A stretch of 64,000 nucleotides of DNA, from contig NC_133293.1 in the NCBI RefSeq assembly GCF_005239225.2, positions 5,208,001-5,272,000 on the forward strand, read 5' to 3'. The translations under genes were made by a program, and so were the position numbers. Under the pieces are notes generated by a model that saw nothing but the letters and a program-made list of their open reading frames with translations, did not search any database and was not told the origin of the DNA. This document shows, piece after piece, positions 1 through 12,489 of this stretch (position 1 is its first letter; each line of letters begins with the position of its first letter). The stretch is from Populus alba. Taxonomy: Eukaryota; Streptophyta; Magnoliopsida; Malpighiales; Salicaceae.

Positions 1-186
1 ATAAGTCAAAAGGAGCTTGATATGAAAAGGATACTCCAAGTGCCAAAACCGGGTGTTGAAGAACCAAAACTTCCCTTGGAGGTTAATCCGAGAGAGAGAC
101 AAAATTGTAGGTTCACGATGGCCTCATAGAGACCAACGGAGAAAGATACCCGTGAAGAAGTAGTCTTCAATCGGGTTCTCATGAGC
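1..186. other. Unassigned sequence at window edge
   Basis: No recognisable domain, LTR terminus or repeat is seen here. A short open stretch exists but resembles no family I know. It directly abuts the triplet microsatellite of a family L LTR, so it may be flanking DNA joined by a deletion, or a diverged part of the same element. Nothing can be called. Confidence 0.5.
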
Positions 187-307
187 TGCTACTACTACTA
201 TTATTGTTATTATTAGTATTAGTATTAGTATTACTACCACTACTAATAATTATTGTTGTTGTTATTGTTGTGTTGTTATTGTTATTTATAACTTATATAG
301 TTAACCT
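187..307 (+). mobile_element. Family L LTR remnant, left of the L1 insertion
   Basis: Triplet microsatellite (TAC/TTA/TTG repeats) followed by TTATTTATAACTTATATAG and TTAACCT, matching the distal part of the family L LTR seen intact in element L-A. The LTR is interrupted at 307 by the L1 and resumes at 6549. Bases 290-307 are the 5' copy of the 18-bp L1 target duplication. It is presumably part of the 5' LTR of element L-B. Confidence 0.7.
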
Positions 308-390
308 TCTTAAATAGAGAGAGGTTAGAGAGAGGTTAGAGAGGAAAGATTCAAAGGGGCGGTGCTCCAACAGCCATATCTCCGGCGACC

Positions 391-1070
391 ACCGTTGGAT
401 CAAGCCAAGATTTGGCTATGTTGTGAACTGAACTATTGTCTACATTCTGACCGGAGGGATCTTCTAAAGCTTCGCCGTTTAAGAAATCTGGACAATTGAA
501 ATTTCTGGAAAACCCCCTAGTGCTGTCAGAGTCGCCGGCCCGTTTTGCATTGTTATTACCGTTGGATCCAGACTATTTTTTGGTATGTTGTGAAACATCT
601 ATATTGCCTACATTCTGACCAGAGGGATCGTCCCATATTGGATTCCTCCTGCGGAAGCCAGCCATTTGAATATTTCTGGAGAAATCCTTCTCGGAAATAG
701 TCAAGAGCCGCCGGCATATTCTCCTTCTTCCACCGTTGGATCAATGCTTATTTTTGGATATGTGATGCATCGGGTTATGATACACATTCTGAACGGTGGA
801 GATTAGAAATTAAAGCCTCCAGCAACGTTGTCTACATGTTCAACAGAAGGTCGTCATTCTCAGGTCAGTTTCGGAATAATTAAGATCTGCGGCGATCTCA
901 ACCGTTAAACTGTGCTGATTTTTTGAATATGTTATACATAACATGTGTATATTCTTTGAACCGTTGGGATGTTTGATCTGATCGTGTTCCAATCATAGTG
1001 CTGGTCGCTTATTAGTGCTTCTTGGACTGAGTTTTTTTCTAGTATTTGTATGCTGCCAAATTGTCTTTGT
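391..1070 (+). repeat. Diverged tandem units in the L1 5' UTR
   Basis: The motif ACCGTTGGATC (or a variant) recurs at 391, 558, 732 and 901, each followed about 50 bases later by ACATTCTGACCGGAGGGATC-like sequence (about 441, 609, 781, 948). Spacing is 167, 174 and 169 bp. The units are clearly related but diverged. In some animal L1s such 5' monomers act as promoter modules; that role here is inference. Confidence 0.65.
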
Positions 1071-1409
1071 GTTCTGCTGTCAAATTTGTTCCAATGGTTA
1101 GCTCTGACATTGAACAACACAATGGAGTTAAATCTGGACATACTTTACAATTAGAGCTCCAAGACATGCCTAAATAGTCATGACATGAATCCTGTGTTGG
1201 GTTCTAAAGGTGATGAGTTGAAGGTTGGGTCTAAGCAACAAGAACAGCTACACCTTAGCCCCAAATTGATTTTTTAAATGCTTTGAAGGGCTCTGATGTT
1301 GATGAAAATAAGGGTAGGATGTCCCTTGATATGAATCCAGTCCGTAACTTGCATTTTGCTCCCCCCGCAATAACTGATGGTCGTGTGACAGTAGCTCCTC
1401 CACTTTGAT

Positions 1410-2505
1410 GTGTTTGAGGATGGCTGTGAACTTTGGAAATCCACTCTAGTTGGTCATTTCGTGGGTCAGAAATTACCCTATCCTGTTGTTAATTCTATTG
1501 CTAAAAGAATATGGGGCTCCCACGGTCTATCCGAAGTTTTATCTTCTGATAATGGATTCTTTCTTTCACTTTTTGATTCTGTCGATCGCGCCACTAATGT
1601 TCTGGAGAGAGCCCCATGGCACATGGCCAACAGACCTTTGGTGCTTAAACGTTGGCATCCGAACATGCAATTTTGAAAGATGATCTGGATAGAGTTCCGG
1701 TATGGGTTAAGCTCTACAATGTTCCTCTCGAGTATTGGACTGTTAAGGGGCTGAGTTGTGTAGCGAGTGCTATTGGGGTTCCCCTTCATGCTGACCTTAC
1801 TACATTGTTGCGTAAAAGGCTTAGCTACGCAAGAGTTTGCGTTGAGATAGAAGCTTCGAAAACGCTGGTGAAGGAATACGACCTTCGTTGTCCAAATGGG
1901 TTATTCATAACAATTTTAGCGGATTATGAATGGATTCCTTAAGGTGCAATAATTGCAATGTCTTTGGACATACCACAGCGATATGTGCTACCAGTAAAGT
2001 TGATGATCGTACAATGGGGGCAGAGGGCAAAAGGAAAATAGGAGCTGTGAACTCTAAACATGCAGATAATAAGCAGAATCAGCTTCAATGGCAGGTAGTT
2101 GGTAAACGAAATAAGGGTGTTACGATTGGTGAGAATGATTGTTTGGCATCTAAAGAGCTTAATTGTAATGAGAATGGTTGTTTAGCATCTGCTTTACAGA
2201 GTGCTGATTGTAATACGAATGAATCTGCAACATTAGATGTGCCCAATGCTGGTTGTTATGAAGATGAAATCCTACCTCTCCTCTTATTTTTGAAGAGCTT
2301 ACGAGCAGACATGGTGCCGGAGGAAGGGGATGCATGTACTTCTTTAGATCAAAGTTCAACCATCTGTAATGCAACCATGAACCCTGTTAGTCATGAGGTG
2401 AATGTTGATATTGGAGTTATGGGAGGTGGTACAGGTAAGGAAGATGATGATAAGGAGTCGACGTCACTGATCCCAACAAGTCCGCAAAGTCCGATTTCTT
2501 TCTGA
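1410..2505 (+). pseudogene. L1 ORF1: DUF4283-type domain plus CCHC zinc knuckle (frameshifted)
   Basis: Encodes the RNA-binding, gag-like ORF1 protein of plant L1 elements. The first reading frame (1410-1676) has the DUF4283-like pattern LWKSTLVGHFVGQKLPYP ... VLERAPWHMANRPLVLKRW. A frameshift near 1650-1676 moves to the next frame (to 1942), which continues with VPVWVKLYNVPLEYWT, and a further shift leads to the knuckle RCNNCNVFGHTTAIC (CX2CX4HX4C, about 1942-1985). The tail to 2505 is low-complexity and acidic, as usual for this ORF. The breaks mean no complete ORF1 protein can be made from this copy. Assignment to the plant L1 ORF1 family is firm; exact start is uncertain because upstream codons are also open. 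Confidence 0.8.
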
Positions 2506-2673
2506 CGGGGAAACTTTTATTAATCAGTTAGCTAGCAAGGCTAGAGACTCTCTAGAAAAAAAGAAAACGGGTTCTCCAGGCTTTTCAAAGAAGAGTAAGA
2601 AATCTGGCTCCTCGAGGGGGGGCAAGTCAAGGTAATCCGTGTGTTGATGTTTGGTACTCCTCTCTATTTCCCT

Positions 2674-5600
2674 ATGATTATTGGATGTTGGAATGTTAGA
2701 GGTTTGAATGATTCCATAAAGCATTCAGAACTGCGTCAGCTCATCCATCAAGAGAGGATGGTTTTTTTTTGGTTTGGTTGAAAACTCGGGTTAGAGACAG
2801 GAATAAAGATAATGTTTCGCAACTTCTTCTGCGTAATTGGTCATTCTTGTATAATTATGATTTCTCTTGTCGTGGTCGTATTTGGGTTTGTTGGAATGCT
2901 GATTTGGTGAAGGTGGATGTTCTGGGAATGTCAGACCAGGCTATCATGGTTTCTGTCATGATATTAGCTACCAATAACTGTTTTAATACTTCAATCATTT
3001 ACGGAGACAATAATGCATCTGTACGTGAGGCTTTATGGTCTGATATTGTGAGTCGTAGTGATGGATGGGAGTCAACCCCATGGATTCTTATGGGCGACTT
3101 TAATGCTATCCGCAACCAGTCAGAGAGGTTAGGGGGGTCTTCTACGTGGGCTGGTCATATGGACAGATTGGAAACATGTATACGTGAAGCGAAAGTGGAT
3201 GATCTTCGATATTTAGGTATGCATTATACTTGGACGAACCAATGTCCTGAGAATATGATTATGCGGAAACTAGATAGAGTGCTTGTGAATGAGAAGTGGA
3301 ATATGCGCTTCCCATTGTCGGAAGCGAGATTCTTGCCTGCTGGTATGTCAGATCATTCTCCCATGGTGGTAAAAGTCACTGGCAATGTTCAGAACATAAA
3401 GAAACCATTCAGATTCTTCGATATGTGGATGGATCATGACGAGTTCATGCCCTTGGTGAAGAAAGTATGGGATCAGCATTCAGGAGGGTGTCCAATGTAT
3501 CAACTGTGTTGCAAACTAAGGAAGCTAAAGCAGGAACTTAAACATTTCAATAAGACTCACTTCTCCAATATTTCCGATAGAGTCAAAGATGCCAAAAGAT
3601 CACATGGATAGGGCTCAACAAGCTCTGCATACAGCGCCTGAGGACCCAACATTGCGTATGCGAGAAAGAGATGCTGTTCGTAACTATGCTTCTACTGTCA
3701 GGGCGGAAGAGTGTTTTTTTCAGACAAAAGGCAAGGATACAATGGCTTAGCTTGGGGGATCAGAATACTAGCTACTTTCACAAATCAGTAAATGGTAGAC
3801 AGAATAGAAATAAGCTTCTCTCGGTTACAAGGGAGGATGGAGAAGTCGCTGAAGGACACGAGGCAGTCAAATCAGAAGTAATTGCATACTTCCAGCGTGT
3901 ATTGGGAGTGAAACAGATGCCTAGGGTCCTGAACGAGGAAGTGATGCAATCGGCAATTATTTACAAATTGTCGGCAACTCAACAGCATGTACTAGCACAA
4001 GATGTCACAAGAGAGGAGATTAAGCATGCTATGTTTAGTTTTGAAAAACAACAAAGCTCCTGGTCCAGATGGCTTCAACGCAGGTTTCTTCAAAAGAATG
4101 TGGCACATAGTGGGGGAAGATGTAATCAACGCTGTTAGCTCCTTCTTCCAGACTCGTAGAATGCTTAAAGAAATGAATGCTACATCCATTTCCCTTATCC
4201 CTAAAGTTGCTAATCCTACGAGGTTGACGGATTTTCGTCCTATATCTTGCTGCAATACAGTATACAAATGCATCGCGAAGATTCTAGCTGGGAGAGATGA
4301 AAGTTGTTTTACCATCCTTAGTAGGTCCGTATCAAACAGCTTTTATCTCTGGACGGAGAATCAGCGACAATATTCTTTTTGTCTCAGGAACTAATGAAAG
4401 GCTATCACACAACTACGGGTCCTGCTCGTTGTGCTATGAAAGTAGACCTGATGAAGGCTTATGACTCTGTTCGGTGGGATTTCGTTGATGCTACGTTGAT
4501 AAAAATGGGATTCCCTAGAACAGTCATTGATTGGATCATGGTTTGTGTTACATCATGTCAATTCTCAATCAACGTCAACGGTGAACTTGCGGGTTACTTC
4601 CAAGGGGGGAGAGGGCTGAGACAAGGTGATCCATTATCTCCCATATTTGTTTGTCCTATGCATGGAAATCCTGTCAGGGCTGTTCTGCAATATGAGTGCC
4701 AACCAAAACTTCAAGTTCCACTGGAGATGCAAGAAGGACAGGAATTTCTCATCTTTTGCTTTGCCGACGACTTGATGATATTCAGCAAAGGGGATGTACA
4801 TTCAATCCGTATGATCAAAAAATGTACTCACAGAGTTTCAGGTTCTATCAGGTCTATATCCAAATCCAAACAAAAGTGACATCTTCTTGAGCGGTTCGTT
4901 AGGAGCTGAGAGGGAACAGATTATCAGTATTCTTGGGTTTAGAGAGGGGGAGCTTCCTATGAAATATTTGGGAGTGCCTCTTATTCTCGTCCAGACTAAA
5001 GGCTGTTAATTGTAAGGGCCTTGTGGATCGAATTACCGCCAAAGTTCGACATTGGACCTGTAGAACACTCTCTTTCGCAGGGCGAGTACAACTGATTAAC
5101 TCAGTCTTATTCTCCATCCAGGTCTATTGGGCATCTCTATTCCTATTACCTGGGGAAGTAGTGAAAATGTTGAGCAAATTATGAGATCCTTTCTTTGGTC
5201 AGGTTCAGATATGAGCACTACCAGGGCTAAAGTGGCTTGGGATCAGGTATGTCTTTCCAAAAAAGGAGGGGGGCTAGGCATAAAAAGCATAGCAGAATGG
5301 AACAGATTGCCTTGTTGAAACATATTTGGAACTTGTGCAATGACTCAGACGGCTCAATCTGGTCTACTTGGATCAGATCCAATCTCTTGCGAGGTAGGAA
5401 TTTCTGGACAATCAAGGCGCCAGGAAGCTGCTCTTGGGCTTGGGGAAAGATTCTAAAGCTCAGATCCTTAGGCATGACCGAAGATGAAGCACGTCATCGG
5501 AGATGGAATGACAACCTCTCTATGGTTTGACAATTGGCATCCTCACAGCCCGCTCGCTGATACCTACGGTGAACGTTTCATCTATGATTCAGGTATGGAA

Positions 5601-6338
5601 CACAACGCGAGAGTGAACGTGCTGATTAATAACTTAGAATGGAGAATTTCCTATCACTCATTGCTATTGGCTGGCACCCCATTTTAGAAGCTATTCCTTC
5701 CACCTCTACTCCTAAGGGGCAAAAGGATGAGATTGTTTGGTTGGATTCGCCAAATCAGAGTTTCTCAGTCAAAGTAGCTTGGGAACAACTAAGAATTCAT
5801 CATCAAATGGTTGATTGGCATGACATCGTGTGGTTCAAGAATGCTGTCCCAAGACATGCATTTCTTCTTTGGGTGGCTATCCAACGGAAACTCTCAACTC
5901 AGGATAGACTTCATCGGTTTGGTATTCATGGTCCCAATAGGTGCTCACTCTGTCTCTGCAATAATGAAGATCACAACCACTTGTTCTTTGAATGCTCCTT
6001 TGCGAAAGCATTATGGTGGAATGTTTGTGATAGATGCGACATTCCAAGAATGACAAAAAGCTTGGATGAATGGATTCGATTGGCCACTGTCTCTTGGCAT
6101 GGAAAGAGTTTCGTCAACTTTTCTCGTAAACTGGGTTTCGCAGCTACAGTGTATTTTGTATCTGGGCAAGAACGGAATGCAAGGATCTTTGCAGATGTGT
6201 CTAAAGCTTCGAATTTGGTTTTTTGATCAAATCGAATGTATCATTCGCGATAAGCTTGTTTTGATAAGGAATGTTCAACAAACAGATGAAAACATAAGGA
6301 TCCAAAGACTTTGGAGGGTCAATAACATGGACTCTTAA
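2674..6338 (+). pseudogene. L1 ORF2: APE endonuclease, reverse transcriptase, zf-RVT (frameshifted)
   Basis: The replication protein of the LINE. The ATG at 2674 gives MIIGCWNVRGLND, the usual start of plant L1 endonuclease. A T-run at about 2762-2770 shifts the frame. Endonuclease motifs follow: GDFNAI (about 3093) and SDHSPMVV (about 3350), contributing metal and catalytic residues. Reverse transcriptase spans roughly 3980-5000, with MKVDLMKAYDSVRWDFV (about 4438), GLRQGDPLSPIF (about 4614) and the FADDLMIF active site (about 4762). The C-terminal zf-RVT region is at about 5800-6040, with RCSLCLCNNEDHNHLFFEC. The gene ends with NNMDS and a stop at 6338. At least six frame changes separate these blocks. 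The 62433-63107 copy shows the intact reading frame for the last part, so some breaks here are recent mutations or base-calling errors. Confidence 0.88.
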
Positions 6339-6832
6339 TTTGATGTTTAGCTGGTTGTTTTTGTACCCCTAGCATATCTAGTTGGTCCAAGTTTTTTGTT
6401 TTGTTGTGGCTAGCCTGTAGCCATTTGTTGGTTTTTCGTTTCTGTCCTCATTGTAAATCTTGGGTATGCCCATTATATTCTTTGTATCATTTTCTTTTAA
6501 TACATAAGTCAGCTTACCAAAAAAAAAAAAAACTTATATAGTTAACCTCTCTATGGTTCGATCCCGGTCTTGCCGAGTTATTTATTACTTGACACTCCTG
6601 CACTTTGGCGCCATTACTGGGGAGGTAAATTCTTCTATAATTATAATATTTAATTTATTTTCTATTTTCACTTTTCATTTTAATCTAACTTTTGTTTCCT
6701 TTGTTTTGTTTTGTTTCTTTTTCTTCTCTTGTCTTTTCTTCATTTTATTCTCTTCTTACACGTGCATGAGAGTTTGGTCACGCACATTAAAGTGGTCAAC
6801 TTTGTAGGGTATCCTCATCATTTTCAGAAAAT

Positions 6833-9295
6833 ATGGCCGAAGAAGATAATCAATCGCTTCATAATGAGAATAATGAGAATAACCGTATGAGAGCACTTAG
6901 AGACCATATAAATCCCATAAGAACAAGTGCACCATCATGCATAGTTTTCCCTCTTGATGCATCCCATTTTAATTTTAAGCCAGGCATTATTCAACTTTTA
7001 CCTTTTTTCATGGCTTAGACCTAGAAAATCCATACTTGCATTTAAGGGAATTTGAGGAGGTCTGTAATACCTATAATGAGTCAAATTGTAACATGAACAC
7101 CATTAGATTAAAGCTTTTTCCTTTTTCATTAAAAGATAAAGCTAAAACATGGTTACAAAATTTGAGACCACGTGCTTGGGATGAAATGCAACAACAATTT
7201 TTAAAGAAGTTTTCTCATCTCACAAAACAAACTCTTTCAAAAGATAAATCATTACTTTTACTCAAAAGCCAGGAGAAACATTTTACCAATGTTGGGATAG
7301 GTATCGAGACTTGCTTAATAGTTGCCCTTATCATGGTTTTGAAACATGGAGATTGGTTTCACATTTTTATGAAGGTTTAACACCTAGAGATAGACAAATG
7401 GTTGAATTGATGTGCAATGAAACTTTTGAAGATAAAAACCCTAATAAAGCAATGGAGTACCTAGACTTGCTAACCGAAAATGCTCAAAATTAGGACACCA
7501 CAAGTACTTATAAGGCACCAAGTAAAACTCAACCTCATACATCCAGTGGAGGTATGCACAACCTTAGGGAAGATCATGAGCTCTAAAGCCAAGTTTGCAT
7601 CTTTAGCTAGAAAAGTCAAAGCACTTGAATTGAAAAGGAGTGGTCAATTAAAATCCGTTCAAGACATTGTGTGTCAAATCTGTGAAACCAATGAACACTC
7701 AACAAATGATTGTCCAACTTTGCCTTCTTTTAGGGAATGCCTCCATGAACAAGCACATGCTTTAAACAGTTTCCAAAGGCCCAACCATAACTCATACTCA
7801 CAAACGTATAACACTGGTTGGAGAAATCACCTAAATTTCAGTTGGAAGAGTGATAGCAACAATGCACAAACTTCATAGCCACCGTTTCAAGCACACAATA
7901 ATTTCCAAAATTCTCATGGATATGCACCTCCTTATGCCCCCCTCCTAGAAGAAATCTTGAAGAAATATTGCATGCATTCATTGATGCGGGCCAGCCCAGA
8001 AACACCAGCAAGGACCCATTACATGTTCCAAATGGACCAATGACTCGGTCCAAGACAAAGACATTGAAAGACGCATTGAATGCATTGGTTTTGAAGGTTT
8101 TCAACAAGTCAGAATTGGAAGGTCCATTGGAGTATCAAGAGGAGATCCTAGTACATCTTATCCATGTGCAAGAGAGGTCCAATACAACCTTATTTGGGTC
8201 ATGAGATGAGGACAGCAAAGGAAACAAAAGAATCCTACTACAACTTGGAAACAACATGGTGGCTACCTTTTCCTTTTGTTTCTAGGATTAAGGGACTACA
8301 TGGAAGGCTATAAATAAGCCTTCAATCAGTTCTGTACTATTTTAGTTCATTCTCTTCTTCTCATGGCAGAACATGGATTTAATATTAGGGGCTTTATTTT
8401 ATTTTGTTAGCTCCAGCCCAAGGCTTGTTTGGGCTTAATTAATACTTTATTTTAAGCTAGGATCCAAGGCTTGTTTGAATGAAGTTATGGGCTTTTCAGT
8501 TTAGGGTTTTGGGCCAGTTTTGAGTGGACCTCATATAAGTCCACATAAGGGGTCCATTAGGGTTAACTTTTCTAGAACTATTTAAACTCATGTAGGCCAA
8601 ACTTTCGGCAGCTTTGATGATTATTATTCTGAATTTTTCAGTCTTAACGTGTGAGAGTGATTCTTGCATTCTTCAGTTCTTGAACGAATTGAATCTGACT
8701 TATCGAAGATTAACTGGCTTCTTGGCGTCATTCTACTCATTCCAATAGTGTTGGTGCCTTGGGGTAGGTTTCCATTGTGTCAAACTCATATCAGACCTAT
8801 TTCGGATTTCCGAGATTAGATCTCAATCTTGATTGTGGGTTGTGTGACCACGTGATCACGAGGTTCGCATCATTCATTGTAAAGCAAGAGACAATCAACA
8901 CTTAACTTGCTCAAAGCATGACAAATTTTAGAGATACTCTTGTAAAATTAACATCTGCACTTTGTTTTCAAGAGAAAGGTAAGTTTCCATCTCAACCACA
9001 GCAAAGTCCAAAGGGGCAATACATTGCAAATGCAAGTAGTTCTCGAAGCTAACACATGGATCAAGTCAAATCAGTCATCATTCTTCGTAGTGGTAACGTT
9101 ATTGAAAAACCCACTCTTGAACTTTGTGAGAAAGATGAAGAGTCTATCTCTGAGGGTAAGGAAGAGGTTGAACCTGAACATTGCAAAGAAAAGGCTGATT
9201 CCCCGCCAGCACTCCCATTTCCTCATGCCATGGCCAAACAAAGGAAAGTCAATCACAACTCTAAAATCTTTGAAACTTTCAAACAGGTAAGGATC
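6833..9295 (+). pseudogene. L-B gag, broken and interrupted by a solo LTR
   Basis: Capsid/nucleocapsid precursor of an Athila-like element. The ATG at 6833 gives MAEEDNQSLHNENNENN, matching L-A. The gag core is recognisable from LKLFPFSLKDKAKTWLQNL (about 7105) and the knuckle CQICETNEHSTNDCP (about 7675, CX2CX4HX4C). Compared with L-A there are frameshifts near 7003, 7230 and 7310, an in-frame stop at about 7491, and a deletion of the codons just before AWDEMQQQF. A family G solo LTR (7982-8872, TSD TTCAT) splits the frame after HAF; the reading resumes at 8878. The C-terminal part (to about 9295) is rich in K, E and S. It cannot make full-length Gag. Confidence 0.85.
7982..8872 (+). mobile_element. 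Family G solo LTR in L-B gag
   Basis: Begins TGATGCGGGCCAGCCC and ends CACGAGGTTCGCATCA, flanked by the 5-bp duplication TTCAT (7977-7981 and 8873-8877). No internal sequence is present, so it is a solo LTR left by LTR-LTR recombination. Its first ~220 bases keep the open frame for the chromovirus polyprotein C-terminus. It includes the 5'-half segment missing from shorter G LTRs, giving 891 bp. Confidence 0.95.
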
Positions 9296-11495
9296 AATAT
9301 ACCTTTGTTGGATGCTATTAAACAAGTTCCTTCTTATGTTAAATTTTTGAAAGATTTGTGCACTATGAAGAGAAAACTAAATGTGAAAAAGAAAGCTTTT
9401 TTAGCCGAACAAGTAAGTGCCATTCTTCATAACAATAATGCTTTGAAATATAAAGACCCTGGTTGTCCTACAATTTCTTACTTTATTGGAGAACATAAAA
9501 TTGAAAGAGCCTTATTTGATCTTGGAGCTAGTGTGAATTTACTTTCATATTTAGTCTTTCAAAGTCTCAATCTAGGTGAGTTAAAACCAACATGTGTAAC
9601 TCTTTTACTTGCTGATAGATCTGTAAAAATGCCAAGAAGAATAGTTGAGGATGTGTTAGTACAAGTTGATAAATTCATTTACCTTGTAGATTTTGTTGTC
9701 TTGGATACACAACCTATTGAAGCATGTAATTCAATTCCTGTCATTTTGGACGTCCATTTCTTGGCATTTCTAATGCATTGATTAATTGTAGGAATGGACT
9801 TATGAAGCTATCATTTGGAAAAATGACATTGGAGATTAATATTTTCAACATTTACAAGCAACCTGAAAATGATAATGATTTACAAGAAGTGGACTTTATT
9901 GAAAAATTAGTTCATGATCAATTTCAAACCACTTCCAGTGAAACTGAGATTGATGAACCTGACGAGTTGCAAATGGTCTATTTTCAGGAAGACGCAAATG
10001 CATGTAATTGGAGACCACAGATTGAAGAACTACCACCACGATCAATTGAGTCCATACCTTCAAGTCCAAAACCTGATTTGAAGTCGTTACCATTCAATCT
10101 CAAATACTCATTTTTGGGAGAAAATGAAACTTTTTTCAATAATAAAATCTTCTAAACTTAATGCCTATCAAGAAGGTAAGTTATTACAAACTCTGAAAAT
10201 GCACAAAAATGCATTAGGATGGACCATAGCTGACATGAAAGGAATTAGCCCTTTGATTTGCACACACAGGATTTATTTGGAGGAAAATGCTAAACCCTCG
10301 AGAGAAAAGCAACGAAGGCTTAATCCTAATATGAAAGAAGTAGTGAAAACGAAGTCTAATAGCTTCTAGCTAATGGAATCATTTATCCTATTTCTGACAG
10401 CAAATGGGTAAGTCGTACCCAAGTTGTACCCAAAAAGTCCGGAGTCACTGTGATAACAAATGAGAAAAATGAGTTAATTCCAACTAAGACTGTTACTAGT
10501 TGGTGTATGTACATTGACTATAGAAAACTTAATTCAATGACTAGAAAAGATCATTTCCCTTTTAAATCATATGATGCCTTTTAAATCATATTCTTGTCAT
10601 TAAGATCTTTGACTGTTGGGGTATAGATTTCATGGGTCCATTTCCTCCATTATTTGGTTTCGTGTACATATTAGTCGCAATAGATTATGTTTCAAAATGG
10701 ATAGAGGCAATTTCAACTCGAAATAATATTCACAAAACATTGATAAAGTTTTTAAAGACAATATTTTAAGTCGATTTGGAATCCCTCGAGCCATGATAAG
10801 TGATGGTGGAACACATTTTTGCAACAAGCCATTTGATTCTTTAATGAAAAAATATGGAATCACACACAAAGTTGCCACCCCTTATCACCCTCAGACAAGT
10901 GGGCAAGTAGAGCTTGCTAATAGGGAGATCAAACAGATCTTGGAGAAAACAGTGAACCCTAATAAGAAAGACTGGTCTTTAAGACTTAATGATGCACTTT
11001 AGGCTTATCGAACTGCTTATAAAACATCATTTGGTATGTCACCTTATAGACTAGTATATGGAAAACCTTGTCACTTGCCTGTGGAAATTGAATATAAAGA
11101 TTTCAATTCAAACCTTGATGATTCTAGTCAGCTGTGAAAATTGCAAATAAATGAGCTTGGGGAAATAAAAAATGATGCATATGACAATTCAAGAATTCAT
11201 TAAGCAAGAATCAAAGAGTTTCATGACAAGATAATACTAAGAAAAACATTTAATGTTGGTCAAAAAGTCTTGCTTTATAATTCTCGACTCCATTTATTTC
11301 CTGGAAAACTAAGATCAAGATGGAGCGGTCCTTTTATTGTGAAACATGTGTATCCCTATGGGGCTTGTGATATTGAGAATCAAAGAATAACAATGTTTTC
11401 AAGGTAAATGAGCATTGTTTGAAAGTTTATTTCGACAATTTTTCAGTTGAAAATCACTCTATTGAATTGAGTGATCCTATATATAAAGATTGATT
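9296..11495 (+). pseudogene. L-B pol remnant: protease, RT fragment, integrase core
   Basis: The protease region retains the Athila-type active-site block [12 protein letters not shown] (about 9518) and an ILDVHF remnant of the usual ILGRPF motif. RT is represented only by its N-terminal part (about 10190-10590): WTIADMKGISPLICTHRIYL, then VDYRKLN-like sequence with stops, ending at KDHFPF. A deletion then joins directly to the integrase core at about 10610: [10 protein letters not shown] (first Asp), ISDGGTHF (second Asp), [15 protein letters not shown] (Glu), then the C-terminal segment [19 protein letters not shown] to about 11330. Most RT, all RNase H and the integrase zinc domain are gone, and numerous stops interrupt the rest. 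Confidence 0.82.
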
Positions 11496-11702
11496 CTTTT
11501 TCTCACATTGTTTTGTGTTTTGTTTTGGTGTAACTTTTCTTTTGCTAGTCTTTCTCTCACCCCGGTTAAATGGCAGATAACGATACTCCATGACTTAAGT
11601 CGGTTCTTTTAGTTTCCTATAATAACTTATATCTGTATATATTTGTGCAATTCTTTGCTGTTTCTCCCTTCTTTGAATCTCTTCTCCAATTCTCTTTTAA
11701 AA

Positions 11703-12251
11703 ATGGACACCATTCTTGAAAAATTGAAAAGGTATTTTCCTGCTTTGCCTCTACAAGCGATTACAAAAATTTAGCGTGCCAGGTGTGCAAGATTGAGGTT
11801 GTTAAAGAATCATGAAATTCCTGAAGATATTCGCTGGTTAATTGAAGCAAAGGTCCGATTATCAGGTGATTCCTCCAATTCTTTCATTTCACACATGCTT
11901 GGAACAGGTAAAAACACTTTTGCGAAGAAACGTCGTGCAAAATGACTGAATGTCTATCACAGATGTGCCAGATGGACTTCTAATGCGACATGTCGTTCTT
12001 TAGGAATGGTATCTTTAAACCGTTAAGATAAAATACAATTCATTAAGGATGGCCTGAGTAGGGGGTCTTTAGATAATCTTCTGTTGACCCTTGAGACGCA
12101 TCCTAGTGGAGATATGCATCGTGCAATTCATGATTTATGGCCACAATTCCATAAAGAACATGCTCGACTTAGTCTTGGGAATCTGATTAAAAAAGACCAT
12201 GTTTGCCGGTTTTTAAGAACACTGGATGAGAAGCCTATCCCAGACCCATAA
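11703..12251 (+). pseudogene. L-B copy of the cysteine-rich basic ORF (broken)
   Basis: Homologous over its whole length to the intact 182-aa ORF of L-A (23325-23873), starting MDTILEKLKRYFPALP. It has premature stops at 11772-11774 (TAC to TAG), near 11942 and near 12024. Two of the four clustered cysteines are replaced (by Tyr and Ser), so the putative zinc site is lost as well. The same position between pol and LOG shows that the two-ORF cargo arrangement predates both insertions. Confidence 0.8.
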
Positions 12252-12489
12252 AGGGTGTTTAAGCCGCTCTTGGATGTAAATCCAAGAGAAGATGTGAGCC
12301 AGAATTACAACTACCTGTACATACATGCTTTTTCAAAATAAATAAATAAAGAGAGAGAGTGTGAGACAACAGCTGGCCTACATATAAGTGGTATGATTGC
12401 ATTTTCAATTTCTCATCTATAAATTCTTCTCTTCCTTCCCTTCATTTCTACTCAACCCATACATTCATCAAATATAGAAGTGTGTAGAA

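Larger units (their letters stand above)
308..6530 (+). mobile_element. Full-length L1-type LINE (non-LTR retrotransposon)
   Basis: About 6.2 kb with a 5' UTR, ORF1, ORF2 (endonuclease, reverse transcriptase, C-terminal zinc finger), a short 3' UTR and a terminal A-run at about 6520-6530. It is flanked by an 18-bp direct repeat (290-307 and 6531-6548), the target-site duplication expected from target-primed reverse transcription. Insertion was into a family L LTR. Both ORFs carry several single-base frameshifts, many in homopolymers, so as written the copy cannot encode a full ORF2 protein. A 5'-truncated copy of its 3' end lies at 62433-63107 and a ~95-bp scrap at 15748-15845. Confidence 0.93.

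Noticed and set aside
187..290. CRISPR-like or satellite array from regular triplets here and at 17221, 46040 and 49469
   Set aside because: These are simple triplet microsatellites with no spacers, and the window is clearly plant nuclear DNA.
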